From: Spinellus fusiger
Lineage: Eukaryota > Mucoromycota > Mucoromycetes > Mucorales > Phycomycetaceae
Direction: 5' to 3'
NCBI GenBank assembly: GCA_025094145.1
Contig: JALLLS010000036.1
Location: 124,001-188,000 of the forward strand
Length of the DNA stretch: 64,000 bases
In this document: one piece after another, positions 24,091 through 35,028 of the stretch
Position numbering within the stretch: the stretch's first letter is position 1
Layout of the letters: the number at the start of each line of letters is the position of its first letter
The notes under the pieces: model-generated
The model's input: the letters and a program-made list of their open reading frames with translations, nothing else
Database searches by the model: none
Told to the model about the DNA's origin: nothing
Made by a program: the position numbers and the translations under genes

Positions 24091-26262
24091 TAAGCCTTTC
24101 GCTTGGGGTATAGCAGCAGCAAAAGGGTAGACATACTACCCATGCCTACTGTTTTCATTCCCCCCATCGACACCATGGCATTGAAAAGAAGAAGTTCATT
24201 CTAGTCCAAGCCTACTGTTATTGTCTCCATTGCACTATTAAAGAATTCATTCCATTTTCTCTGTATTTTATTGTATTTTATTGTAGTGTCATCTACTTGA
24301 TCAAAGAATAAAAACAAACAAAAAACAAAACAAAACCAGTATTCTTTATGAAGCATGTCTATGAGTACATTTATTAGCATACCTATGTCATACCTATGTC
24401 TATTCGAGAACCACAGTCCTTGTTTTTATTGTTATGTCTTTCTATTTCTAAAACAGGCATTGTCTGGTCTCTTTCAGTTGTATTCCATCTTTAGTTAATA
24501 TGTTTTGTTTGATTCATCGTATAAGCTACCGTCTTTATACTTCACGCGAATTCTTCTTTAGTTTGCCAAGAGTTCACTTTATTTGTTATTGGTCTCTGCT
24601 AATGTTATGTTTTCATCTCAATCAGGGGTAGATGTTGGCTATAACAAGTGGGATACTTGTTACAAGTAAATAAAAGCCTAATGATTAAATAAAGTACTGC
24701 TACACAAACAGTTGTGCTGTTGAATGGGTGTTTCCCCCCTTCAATGAAAATAGGCCAAGAAAAGGGAGCCTTATATTAGTTCAACAGCAAGGATGTCCAC
24801 TCATAACACCGTCATTAGTAACAAATATCAGTGCTATAGTGGGACATTCTTCTCTGGTCATGGCTCATCCCATTCATGTCTTGGCATTTACCCCTTCTGT
24901 TTCTAGAGTCGTCGTACCATAGTCACGTAGATCTGTCCTCTTATTTCTATTCAACTAAACACTCATCCCACTAGAATCATCTAATGGTGCCATTATGATT
25001 TCATTTCCAACATTACACACCATGCTGATCTCTCCTTTTTTTCTTTCTCCGAGTTATAAAAATAAAGAAAGAAAGAAAGACTTGTCATTCAAGAATAGCA
25101 TTCATTTGATAGCATAGAAACAAAACATGTCTATTTACAATAGAAGAATCAGACACCTCTGCACACACATAACGGCTCAACGGATCCATGGTATTTGTAA
25201 ACATGAAGAAATGCAGAACTACACTCTAATTTAAATTCACATTCCTACCTGCAGATGAGTGCCTCCATTACACAGAACAGGTGGCACATGCATTACATAA
25301 ACAAATGATAACATCAAGTACGCCAGAATAATAATAATAATAGGAATATTATTAGTGATAATAATGATGAGTCAATACCAAGCAATGGAGTCTATTTTCA
25401 TTGGTTTTGATAAAGATTCAAGGGTCTTGTTGAGAAGGTCTATTCTTTTGTGAGGGCTGCTTTGTATATTAAAAAAACAGAAAATAGAAAATAGTCTACA
25501 GAATACTTGTATAAGCACTCAATAGCATGAGTCCTTGCCCTATTTTTTTTTCTCTTCTTTTTTCCTTCTTTTCCTCTTCTTTTTTTTCTTTCTTGGAGTA
25601 GAAAAGAAATGGAAGGCTAAGAAAGGGCCCTGCCTATAATCGTAGGACGATGGAAGAAATAGCCACATTGTTTATTGTGAATAAGCTTATCCTACTTAAC
25701 ATCTGGTGGCTCTCAGGTAATATTTTTCAGATGGAGAGAGCTGAGGGATCCAACTCTTTCTCTGTAGACTATTTCCTTTTATAAGGAATTACACCAAAAA
25801 GAGGCTATATTTGATACGCCTTTTATGAGTGTATTCATGTTACTATAGTCGCGCATTCTTCTATTTTTGTTCTTATCCTTATCAAGAAAGCCTTGACATA
25901 CCACACATTGCCTTGTTCTTCAGTTCTGATAGGTTGTATGTATCAATGCATCAATGTATCAATGTATCAATGTATCTCAAGCCACATTTTTTTTATAGTA
26001 AAGCAAATTATATTAAAAATAAAAACACAAGAATAAAAACAGTAATAGTAAAGAAACATTAACAATAAAACAAAAAACATTAACAAAAGAAACGACAAAA
26101 GTCAGCATGGCAGAAATAGAAAAATAAAATAAAATAAAATAAGCTTATTATCCCACCCAACACCATAGCAAACAAGCAACCATGCAAATAGTCCAACAGC
26201 CAAAGCAGTCAGACACGGATTAGACTTGATTCTCATTAGAAAATTCAACACCGCCCGCCAAC
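24091..26262. other. Intergenic, no gene recognised
   Basis: About 2.2 kb of AT-rich DNA with CT-rich and AT-rich tracts (for example 25545-25592) and a short ATCAATGT repeat near 25942-25977. The open frames (24728-24922, 25829-26062) look random. Confidence 0.6.
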
Positions 26263-27630
26263 TCAATTCGACAATGAGGATACACCTTTCTTTAGTCTCT
26301 GGTGAAACCATCGATTCTGCACTTGTACATATTCAGAGAAAGTACTTCTCGGTGTACCCATAAAGAAGGATCCGTACGAAGCAACTGAGGCATCCACCAG
26401 TGGCAGCAGCAGCCCACCGCCATCAGGACGCAGCCCTGAATCCATGGTCGCTAGTGTTGTCTGCACAATCGAGTCCACTGTGTTTGGAAAGTCCTCGAGC
26501 GAAAAGAGACAAATGAACTCATTATAAAGGTCCGCAAACACCTTGCGTGGTTTCTTGGCATCTGTAGCCATGTAGATGAGTTGTAATTGAGGCGCCAGTG
26601 CTTTCTGTTTCTGCACCAACAGGCACTCCTTGAGCAGTCGAGGTCGGTTGCGCTTCCATTTGGCCAAGGCCTTGAAGGTAGGACTTTGTGTCATGTTCTG
26701 ATGAGGGTGTGCTATGGTCTCTAGTCGTGTTCTCACCTCCTTGATTGTCTGTGCTGCCATTTGCTTAAAAATACCGTCACCCTGTCGTAAATGCACACTT
26801 CCATAGGCTCCCTTTCCACCGAGCTGGCGAATGATCTCAGACGCCTGTTCTACCACGAGAGGATGGCCAATTTTAATTTCTCTTCGGAGTTGTCTTCTTA
26901 ATAAAATAAGATCGCTGCGAGTAGACTCTACTCGGTGATTACCAAACATGGAGCCAAAGATTAGAAAGGGCTCTGGACGATTCGCCAGTTCTTCCATGGG
27001 TAGGTGTTTGTCGTAGATATCACCCTCGGGTGGGTTCATGGCATCCTCCATGGTGTCGTGAAATTGGTACGAGTAGCGGGAAGTGTCTTTGATAGAAAGA
27101 GCAAGACTCTTGTTCCGTGCGTCGTTGGGGACTGACCAGAAGCGCTGGAAGTAGTCTTGTCGAAGGTTATGGCGTTGTAGCACTTTAATCGAGTGTTCCT
27201 TTAAGGGGTTGAGATCGAATACGGTATGGACAGGCACAGGCACATAGCGCTTATAGTCAAAGCATTCAATGGATTCTGGTGCCTTAATTTGCAGTCTTTC
27301 TATGCAGATATCGAGTCGATCGCCCAGTAAAGGAGTGGGTCGCCAGAAGGAGGCAGTACCAATATTGACTTCTGGCATAATCAGTGTGCGGTTGAGGACT
27401 TTGGCGAGTATCAGTGCATTGATCAGAGCTGACCGTTGGTTGTGTAGCCCAGAGTGGGGTAGGTAAGTGATAAATTTTTCATAGTGCTCTTGTTGTTCGC
27501 TAAAGACAGGTGGTGCTAGAGTAATTACAGTGGGCTCTTGGCTCATATAAGAAAGACTCAAGAGACTGCACACAAAGACGAGGGCTGTTCCAGCAGCCCA
27601 GACCTTGAGAGGACGTTTTGGATGAAACAT
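26263..27630 (-). CDS. GDP-fucose protein O-fucosyltransferase-like, type II membrane protein
   Basis: A single-exon gene of 455 residues. Residues 8-29 are hydrophobic (VWAAGTALVFVCSLLSLSYM) behind a short basic N-terminus, the pattern of a type II Golgi/ER anchor. The lumenal part starts with HSGLHNQRSALINALILAKV and LNRTLIMPEV, matching the N-terminal GDP-fucose-binding block of O-fucosyltransferases. Further on is GSVHLRQGDG, corresponding to the HxR block that contacts GDP-fucose, then YMATDAKKP and the C-terminal SFFMGTPRSTFSEYV block. It should transfer a sugar, probably fucose, to secreted proteins or glycans; the acceptor is unknown. Fungal members of this superfamily are mostly uncharacterised. 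Absence of introns contrasts with most neighbours. Confidence 0.85.
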   Translation of the reverse strand: MFHPKRPLKVWAAGTALVFVCSLLSLSYMSQEPTVITLAPPVFSEQQEHYEKFITYLPHSGLHNQRSALINALILAKVLNRTLIMPEVNIGTASFWRPTPLLGDRLDICIERLQIKAPESIECFDYKRYVPVPVHTVFDLNPLKEHSIKVLQRHNLRQDYFQRFWSVPNDARNKSLALSIKDTSRYSYQFHDTMEDAMNPPEGDIYDKHLPMEELANRPEPFLIFGSMFGNHRVESTRSDLILLRRQLRREIKIGHPLVVEQASEIIRQLGGKGAYGSVHLRQGDGIFKQMAAQTIKEVRTRLETIAHPHQNMTQSPTFKALAKWKRNRPRLLKECLLVQKQKALAPQLQLIYMATDAKKPRKVFADLYNEFICLFSLEDFPNTVDSIVQTTLATMDSGLRPDGGGLLLPLVDASVASYGSFFMGTPRSTFSEYVQVQNRWFHQRLKKGVSSLSN

Positions 27631-28845
27631 AAAGAATCAAGAAATGTTCAAAGAGAGCAAAAGAAAAGAACAAGAGCAAGACAAAACAATAACAGAGAAA
27701 AAAAAGAGAGGCTGTTTTATTACTGCTATTTACCTGGTTTACGGCATAACTTATTTTATACCCGATCTAATGTCATCGTTAGTTTATAGATAGGGTGCCT
27801 ATTGATGAAAAGTACAACCCAGATAAAACCACAGCAGTGAGTATCTGTATCGGGCAGAAGAGTGAGTGATTATGATATCCTAAGCCAGTGCACCAAGACA
27901 AAGGATCAAGAATAAAACATGAAAAGGGAGAACACAGTACTGTTCTGTTCAAATGCTATACTGGTTCAATAGGCATTTATCCAAGGACATTCCTCCTCTT
28001 TTCAAGGCAGTCTTTCTTATTTATTTATTTATGTTTGTATGAATGTATGTATGTTTGTATGTATGTTTGTATGTTTGTATTTCTTGTTTTAGCAGTGCTG
28101 AGCTCAAGCCCTATTGACTGGGGACAAGTCAGACCTGATATGTACGCAAAAGAAGAATGGCCAGGAAAGGGAAGTATTCCCATCCTACAAGTGAATTTTA
28201 AAGTAACATTTGAGTTAGAGTTCAGTCCAAATCTGTCCAAGATCCTTGGGCGTGTAGTGTCATATTCTCTTAATGTACAGTCCTCTTTTTGTCTTATCAA
28301 GCTATCAGTATTGTTCTGCTACACAAGATCATTGGCTTTCCGATGCCCTGACAGACACATGGCTCGTGGATGAAGGGATAAGAGTGAATAGACAATGGCT
28401 GCTGTTCTCAGCTGTAGGATACATGGCTTCCTATAGGGCGTATCTTTTCAGGATGGAGAGCAGAGAAATGTATGGAATGGTTAGTCAAATGTACACATGA
28501 AAACCACCCAGAAACCACCCTTCACTGCTGTCCTAGAAGCTCCTTTCTTTCTTTTTGTACTTATTCACTTGTACATACATACATAGATCCCACTGTCTTT
28601 TATTGATGATAAAGGGGAGAATAAACACACTGCATTGGTAACTGTGTTTATGTTTTTTTTAAGCCTGTCATGGAGTTGGCATTAAGTGCAAATTATAAAG
28701 AAAAATGAGTGAGCAAAGAAAGAGAGAAAAGAAATGATAGAGTGCATTGAATAATAATAGAAAGTGAGGTTGCATTGAAAAGGAGAGCCGTGGAAGTCCA
28801 GCAAGGCAGACACAACAAAGAACTGTGTCGCGATTCCTGCCTGGC
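27631..28845. other. Intergenic; unrecognised open frames
   Basis: It contains a TATG/TTTG microsatellite (about 28030-28080). An open frame at 27888-28373 runs through that repeat, and another lies at 28273-28500. Neither shows a domain, and no convincing splice join was found. Confidence 0.55.
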
Positions 28846-29016
28846 TTATTGCTTCTCTGGTGTTTCAATGCTTTTAGAACTGGAATCACTGCTTAATACA
28901 GACTCCTTCCGTGTGGATCCCTGCTCTTGTTCTTGTGTCTTTACTTGTTCTTGTTTCTGCTCCTGCTTCTGCTCCTGCTCCTGCTCCTGCTCCTGTTTCT
29001 GTGCTTGTGCCTGTAT

Positions 29017-29050
<34 letters not shown>

Positions 29051-29682
29051 TCTTTGTCTTGTAAACTCACAAACAGAGTGTCTTCTGTCTTTAGCGCCTG
29101 CTGAGCAGCAGCCATCACTGCAGCTGTAAGCACACTTGTTGTCGGTAAATGTCCAATGCATAGTTTGGCATTGAGTTCTTCTACTTCCTTCATTAATCGA
29201 TACCCTTCATTGGTCTGAAATGAATCCATCATCAGTTTTGTATGTATCTCTGCCACCTGCTTATGAAGACGCATGTTTTCCTCCTCCAATCGTCGTATTT
29301 TGTCTTCCATCTCTTGGATATACTGTTTCTTCTTCTTTCGACACTCTTTTGCTGCCACTCGGTTACGAAGCAGTCGTCGCTGTCGTCGTTCGTCGTTGCT
29401 CATGGTTCTTACGTTGCCTCTTTTTGGATCTTCATCGTCAGAGGCAGTATCCTCCATGGGTGCAGAGGTGGCATGTGTCATTGACGTGGGTCCAGGCATG
29501 GCTGTGATAATAATACCTGCATGTAACTGCTGGAGAAGACTGGAGGCGAGTCCTGATACTGTCATGGGCGATACCATAGCCTGTGCTAGAGAGGAAGCCG
29601 TCAAATTGGCAAGGTCTTGTCGTGTGGCCTGTGCATAGCTCTGCAATAGCTGCTGGTACTGCTCTTCTTCAGTGAGTCCCAT
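28846..29682 (-). CDS. bZIP transcription factor, CREB/ATF-like
   Basis: A single-exon gene of 278 residues. The basic region (about 98-122) carries NRVAAKECRKKKKQYI, with the invariant Asn and Arg of bZIP proteins (N-x7-R) and the Cys/Lys pattern of CREB/ATF factors. It is followed directly by a leucine-zipper coiled coil (MEDKIRRLEEENMRLHKQV). It should bind DNA as a dimer in the nucleus at CRE-like sites. An acidic stretch (TASDDEDPK) precedes the basic region. The C-terminal third is an Ala/Gln then Glu/Gln dipeptide tract encoded by hexamer repeats. The last residues are Ser-rich (SSDSSSKSIETPEKQ). The target genes are unknown. Confidence 0.93.
28944..29052. repeat. Hexanucleotide repeats inside the bZIP gene
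   Basis: Tandem CTGCTC/CTGTTC units and then CTGTGC units on the plus strand. In the gene they encode (EQ)n/(KQ)n and (AQ)n tracts; length polymorphism between strains is likely. Confidence 0.85.
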
Positions 29683-30177
29683 TTTAAGTATTTGGTTCAG
29701 GAAGAAAGAAGTGTACTGTCACAAAGACCCGTCATGTGACTCTTTTTAAAGTACAGTACAAAAACTCTCTCTTTCTCCTTTTCTTACTCATAGAAAGTAA
29801 GTTTCATTGATAGACATTTGACTGCTTATTAACAGATAGAAAACTCCTTGTGGTGATACTACTGAAGGCGGAAGATGTATAGGACAGGCAGTGTGACTTG
29901 ATTCTTTATTCATCTGTTGAGTCCACTGCCAGTGTCGACTCTGTTCTCCACTCTCCACTTGTTCTCCTCTTGTGCAAAGTCACTGACTGGCTGCTCCTCT
30001 CTCTCTCTCTGTCTCTCTTTGTATTTGGGATTCAGCCCGTGTCTAGAGATAAGAGCAGTACCATCACCCATTACAGTGATTATAAAATACTCAATAGCAC
30101 GTGGCATAATGGAGCGTGTCTTTACTGAATAGAAACGTGGCATGAATGGTTTAGTCTTTTATTACTACTACTACTAC

Positions 30178-30178
<1 letters not shown>

Positions 30179-30213
<35 letters not shown>
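30179..30213. repeat. (TTA)n microsatellite
   Basis: Eleven or so perfect triplets. Confidence 0.93.
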
Positions 30214-30243
30214 CATTTTTTATCTATATATCTACATATCTAA

Positions 30244-30278
<35 letters not shown>

Positions 30279-30280
30279 TA
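30244..30280. repeat. (GATA)n microsatellite
   Basis: About nine perfect GATA units. It is not likely to be a GATA-factor site cluster, since it lies far from any start codon. Confidence 0.93.
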
Positions 30281-32235
30281 GATTTTTTTTTTACAAAATA
30301 AACAAACAAACAAAAAGATCATGTTGAGGCGCTAATAGGATGAAAAGTTACTTTTTTCTTCTTCTTCAGGCACAGCCATTCTTGTTTGACCTCCGATGAT
30401 GGTAGAAAGAGACACAGTGGAAGATGAGGCATGCAATACCAATCTTGCTATAGGTTAAGAACAATAACAAGAGAGATAGTCTAGCACTGAATTACATGTG
30501 TTTTGTTATGGAAATGAATAAATACACAATAAATAAACATACACAATAAATAACAAATCCATACTTGAGTTACAAACAGGCCTACAGACAGGCCTACAAA
30601 TCAGGCTCTACACTGGATTCTACACTGGACATGGATCGAGTCGTATTCCATTCTTTATTCACCTTAAAGTGCCTTTACATCTACATTCTATTCTAATAAT
30701 TATTCTATTTCAATAATTAACCCTTTGTATGGCAGCCATGTTACTACTTATGATACGATGAGAATTCCTTGGCCGTCATTCTTGGAGTTCTACTCTTCAC
30801 TAAAACACACTCTTGTTGATCTTCATCGCCCTACAGTAGACAGTCTAATGTAATAAAAGTCTCTTAGCCATAGATCCACTCTAAATTTATGGGTTTTCTT
30901 ACACTCTTTTATTTCTACTGATATACATACATTCAATACACAACATACGATTGTAGACTACAGTAAAGAATGATCGCATATCACACCCTTGAGTCATTTG
31001 TACAGATGGCTATAGTTTCCTCGGGATTGTTCAATAAAAATAAATTCCATTTGACTTTCCATCTTTGCAAAAATAAATCCATACTATTCAATATTCTTTT
31101 TCTGGAACACATTCCTTCTAAACATCATCTTTTCTATTCATTTATTCATCCATTTTCCTTTTGTGTGTGTGTATGTGTCTAGTCTTAACTTTTCTGTGAT
31201 TCTTATTCTAAATACCTGGGATAAGAAATGGATGTTTATCCCTTTATTTAGAATGTTTTCTGTAGTTAGTCTCTATTGTTATATCACATTCTTATGGAAA
31301 TGAAATCCTAAAAAAGTCAATACCCAACAGTCAAGACACTGCAAATAATTAAAGTAGAAATTAATAATTAAAGTAAATCATAAACAACTTGATCTATGCT
31401 GTTTCATCTATGGGATGAGTCCACACATCCAATCAATACAAACGAATGCAGAAGAATGGAAAAAAGAAGAATAGAGACTTATTCTCTCTCTCTCTCTCTT
31501 TTATAATAAATATAAATCTATTGAGTTATTTGAGTGATTGTAAAAGTAGAAAGAGTCCTATTCTTCCACAGCTAGAAACATAAAGAACAAAAACAGTATC
31601 AGGCAGGTTGAACACTATAAACGTAATTGATTAGTATCACAGAAGGTGATGTCTTTTATTTTGATCCTAAATAACAGTTTTAGGTGATGATTCCTAAGCA
31701 AAACAATGCTGCAGGGAGATGACCCAAAGTGTTTATTTATCTATTCATCCCACTTTATTTTATCAGTAAAGTAATCCCATGTTTAATGCAAGTCATTCCA
31801 TGATAAGAATGATAAATATAGATATAAATACTTGGATCTGTATTTATAAAGGGATAGAGAGATAACTATTGATCTTTTCTTTTCTCATCACGTCTTGTGG
31901 ATAGAATGTTCAAGCGTACATTATTTTAAATAGTGTCACAAATGAAACAAAAAGATCAAACATAAGCAGGCGAAAATAGGATGCGGAGACAGACCTGGTC
32001 AATGCAACTTTATCAAGCAGAGCAAAGAAGGACAGAAAGAACAGACTTGCTAATGACCTGCTAATGAAATAAAAGCACAAGAAAGCAAACATTTCCTGTT
32101 CTTGCTATGATAAACAGGGTCGAATGGGATAGATAGGATAGGTGGCATAGATAGGATAAATGAGATTCTGTCCATGGCACTTGTCCTATACTTTAACCTT
32201 CTCATCTTCTTTCTCCCCCTTTCATTTTAGGAGAG

Positions 32236-32243
32236 TATATATA
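32236..32243 (+). promoter_or_regulatory. TATA-like element
   Basis: TATATATA lies 145 bp upstream of the ATG at 32388, followed by a CT-rich stretch of the kind often seen near fungal transcription starts. Confidence 0.45.
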
Positions 32244-32387
32244 GTACCTTTGTTTTTTACTCATTTACTCTCTTAGCTTTCTATTTTCTCCTTCCTTCCT
32301 TCCTTTGTCAATTTGTGTGGTGAAATACACACTTTATAAATACATTACCAAAAAAAAAACAAAAACATCAGCATTATTATTGCATCT

Positions 32388-33302
32388 ATGGCTGCAGTTG
32401 ATATGGAAGGATACATTAACAAAGTAAGACATCACATTGTCAGTAAAAATACAGGCACACCACCCTTTGTATTGGCGGATGACTATGTGCTGAACAGACC
32501 ACCCATAGTATTACCCATTACTTCTTCCACAGTCATGTCCATGGCCATGTCTACACCACCCTCTACACCACTCTCTACACCTACACCTACACCTACTTAC
32601 ACACGAATATCTAGATTTCCACCCGAGTCCATTCCACCCTCATCTGCCTTCCACTATAATAGTACCCCTCCTATCTCTCATATTATAGGCCCTATTTTGG
32701 GTGTGTTCGTTGCCATCATCTTACTAGGTGGTCTTTTTGGATATTTCTTTCTACGAAGGCACAATGCTGCCAAAGCAGGCAGCAGAGCCCTCCAATTCCA
32801 AGAGACGAATAGGAGTAAAACAAGACGAGGATGGGGCACCTCTTTGACCTACAGCTGGTCTACACTCGGATCATCAAGTAGTACCTATTCTGCAGGTATC
32901 CCACCCCCTGTTTACACACCCAAGGATACCAGACAAATGACCGCAGACACTCTTGTTGAACCACCTCCTTTTAGAAATAATTCACTCTCATCTAAGAAAC
33001 AGTACACACCACAACTGACTTTTAGTCCTAGCACAATGGCTGACAGATTTAGTAATGAATCGATGCTTCAACTAGCACCGGAATGGTCATCGTTTATAAT
33101 GTCTACCAATAATAATAGTACCACAACTACCACAAATGACAACAGGAGCACCCATATGAATGTGGAAATGAATGGGAATGCCAATACAAACACAAATACA
33201 AACATCCATACAAATGCCCATAGCCATCCCAACTTCTATACCAACACCAATCCAATTCCTCAGGAGCCGATCCTTCCACCCAACCCGACATTCCAAAGAT
33301 AA
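32388..33302 (+). CDS. Single-pass membrane protein, function unknown
   Basis: A single-exon frame of 304 residues. The first 100 residues are Ser/Thr/Pro-rich (TPPSTPLSTPTPTPTY), like a short O-glycosylated ectodomain, but there is no cleavable signal peptide. One strong membrane segment follows (about residues 103-123, GPILGVFVAIILLGGLFGYF) with a basic stop-transfer (RRHNAAKAGSR). The cytoplasmic part is Ser-rich with a Pro motif (GIPPPVYTPKD). It ends in an Asn/Thr-rich repeat tract encoded by AATAC/AACAC repeats. The architecture recalls Mid2/Wsc-type or Axl2-type surface proteins, but no family domain can be assigned. Confidence 0.72.
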   Translation: MAAVDMEGYINKVRHHIVSKNTGTPPFVLADDYVLNRPPIVLPITSSTVMSMAMSTPPSTPLSTPTPTPTYTRISRFPPESIPPSSAFHYNSTPPISHIIGPILGVFVAIILLGGLFGYFFLRRHNAAKAGSRALQFQETNRSKTRRGWGTSLTYSWSTLGSSSSTYSAGIPPPVYTPKDTRQMTADTLVEPPPFRNNSLSSKKQYTPQLTFSPSTMADRFSNESMLQLAPEWSSFIMSTNNNSTTTTTNDNRSTHMNVEMNGNANTNTNTNIHTNAHSHPNFYTNTNPIPQEPILPPNPTFQR

Positions 33303-33743
33303 TGTGCTGGCCTTTATATATATATATATATACATTATTATTATTATTTATTCTTGTTCGAAATTCTCATTGCTTTCATTAAATATATTTACATTTATAC
33401 GTTTATACATTTATACATACGCAGATTTATACACTTGAATACTTTACATTTATACATACACGGACTAATAATTTCATAAGTTTAAACACGACTATTTATA
33501 CATTTATACTTGCATGGATTTAATATTCTTCCATCTTACTTTGTTCCATGACTCATTCACCCTCCTATTATCTTTTTATAAGAACACCTACACATTGATT
33601 CATATGCCCATCCAATGAATAGACAAAAACAACAACAAAAAACAAGAAAAGATTCATAGACATGAACGTGAACATCACCTCAGCCGAGTCACTTTATAAA
33701 GTACTATGCATAAGCTGAACAGAAAAAGAAAGAAAGAAAAAGA
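33303..33743. other. Intergenic between convergent genes
   Basis: 3' flanks of the membrane-protein gene and the cyclin L gene. AT-rich, with (TA)n and (TTA)n runs at about 33316-33350 and ATTTATAC repeats at about 33390-33450. No gene seen. Confidence 0.7.
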
Positions 33744-35028
33744 TTAAGCTTTTTCCTGATTCAACCACTCTTCCACTTCTTTTGGATAAAAGGGCAAAGA
33801 CTGACGGTCTAGTTTTTTGTAATAGAGTCGTCGAATATTACTTGCAGCCACCTTGAAGTTATTAAGAGACGTATCAAACAGCAGCCACCATTCACTCCCA
33901 GGAGTTACTGGTAATTTTACTTGTTCATCTCTGCAGGCTAACCAGATGGCGGCACAGGCAATGGATTCAGATGAATGCGTGACATAGATATTGGTGCGTA
34001 ATCTAGAAACACCTACAGATCAGTCCATGCATCTCCTTTTTGTCTTTATCATTCTATACACTTATACACCTATATACGTATACACACACACACACACACA
34101 GTGGGAGTGTCTATTACTTGCCCATCATTCAGATAATTCCAGGCTCTACTTGGTACCGTGGGGTGTTCTTCTAGATCAAGAATACGCAGATAATTGATCA
34201 TCAATCCATACGGTAATTGCACATGGACATTGAAACCAAGTTGCTTCAGTATCTGCATTTCTGCGGTGATCATCAAGTTCTTCATGTCGTAAGCTCTCTC
34301 TCAGCAAAGCACATGTGAGCTTTTCTTTCTTTTCTATTTCTACAGGTCTCCACACACACACCCACACACACACAAAACTATAAACACTCGAGGCTATTTA
34401 CCTGTGAGAAAGAGTCAAGAGGAGGATAGGTGGACTGGTTCCTCGCATGTCTCAATAAGTAGTCATAAACAACGACGATGTTAGTGAGTCTGACAGGAGA
34501 CTCTTCTAATTTAGAAGCAAGAAAAAGAGCACCCATGCCTATTTCCTACATAGGTGGCATACATGTAGGTAGCAGTAAAAGAGAATAAATAAATAAAAGA
34601 AAAGAAAAGCGTAGGTAATGTATAAATAGAGGTGTGTAGATGCAGGTAGAAAAGCATACATAGGTAGGTGCGGATAGATTAGATCAACAGACAGGCTTAG
34701 AATATACATCCTATAGTATATATGTAGACACTTGTACTTACTACAATACCATGGCACTTGAGACTTGCCATATAAAAGAAGCGTTGAAATAGCACTTGAG
34801 CTGTTGCCATTGTCACTTGAGGCCTATACACACTATGAATGAGTTCTTCTCTTTCTTACTTGATCTTACAACTTGCAATTTAAGGAGAATACCAGCACTT
34901 TGAATAAGCTCACCACCCAGATTTCTTAGATCATCTTCCAGTGCCTCTGGAATACCGTCTTCCTTTGATACGGTGGACTCCAACTGTTCTAAAGACACAA
35001 GTGGATTCTGCAGAGAAATGCGTGACAT
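33744..35028 (-). CDS. CCNL-like: Cyclin L
   Basis: Five exons (35028-34877, 34823-34742, 34545-34402, 34297-34122, 34002-33744) join in frame to 270 residues. The N-terminus EALEDDLRNLGGELIQSAG followed by LLKLPQVTMATAQVLFQRFF is nearly diagnostic of cyclin L. The first cyclin box continues with GMGALFLASKLEES, and the second begins MQILKQLGFNVHVQLPYGLM and SRAWNYLNDGLRTNIYV. Cyclin L partners CDK11/CDK12-type kinases in transcription and splicing. Animal cyclin L has a long RS-rich tail; here the protein ends soon after the second box (EVEEWLNQEKA). Introns 1 and 4 start with GC (GCAAGT at 34876 and at 34121 on the minus strand); only these joins restore the conserved KLPQV and NDGLRTN. Intron 4 carries a (CA)n run. 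Confidence 0.94.

Larger units (their letters stand above)
29683..32387. other. Intergenic; bZIP and membrane-protein promoters
   Basis: About 2.7 kb with no recognisable gene. It contains (TTA)n at 30179-30213 and (GATA)n at 30244-30280, a TATA-like element near 32236, and otherwise AT-rich sequence. Confidence 0.6.

Noticed and set aside
28237..28262. Sequence similar to the transposon right end (ATCCTTGGGCGTGTAG)
   Set aside because: Only about 16 bases resemble the TIR; no matching left end or internal homology was found nearby.
27888..28500. Two overlapping plus-strand open frames (161 and 75 residues) as a possible gene
   Set aside because: One runs through a TATG microsatellite, neither has a recognisable domain, and no splice join gave a sensible protein.
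28846..29161. Thr/Gly- and Ala/Pro-repeat open frames overlapping the bZIP gene
   Set aside because: Shadow frames of the hexamer repeats that encode the Gln tracts of the bZIP protein.
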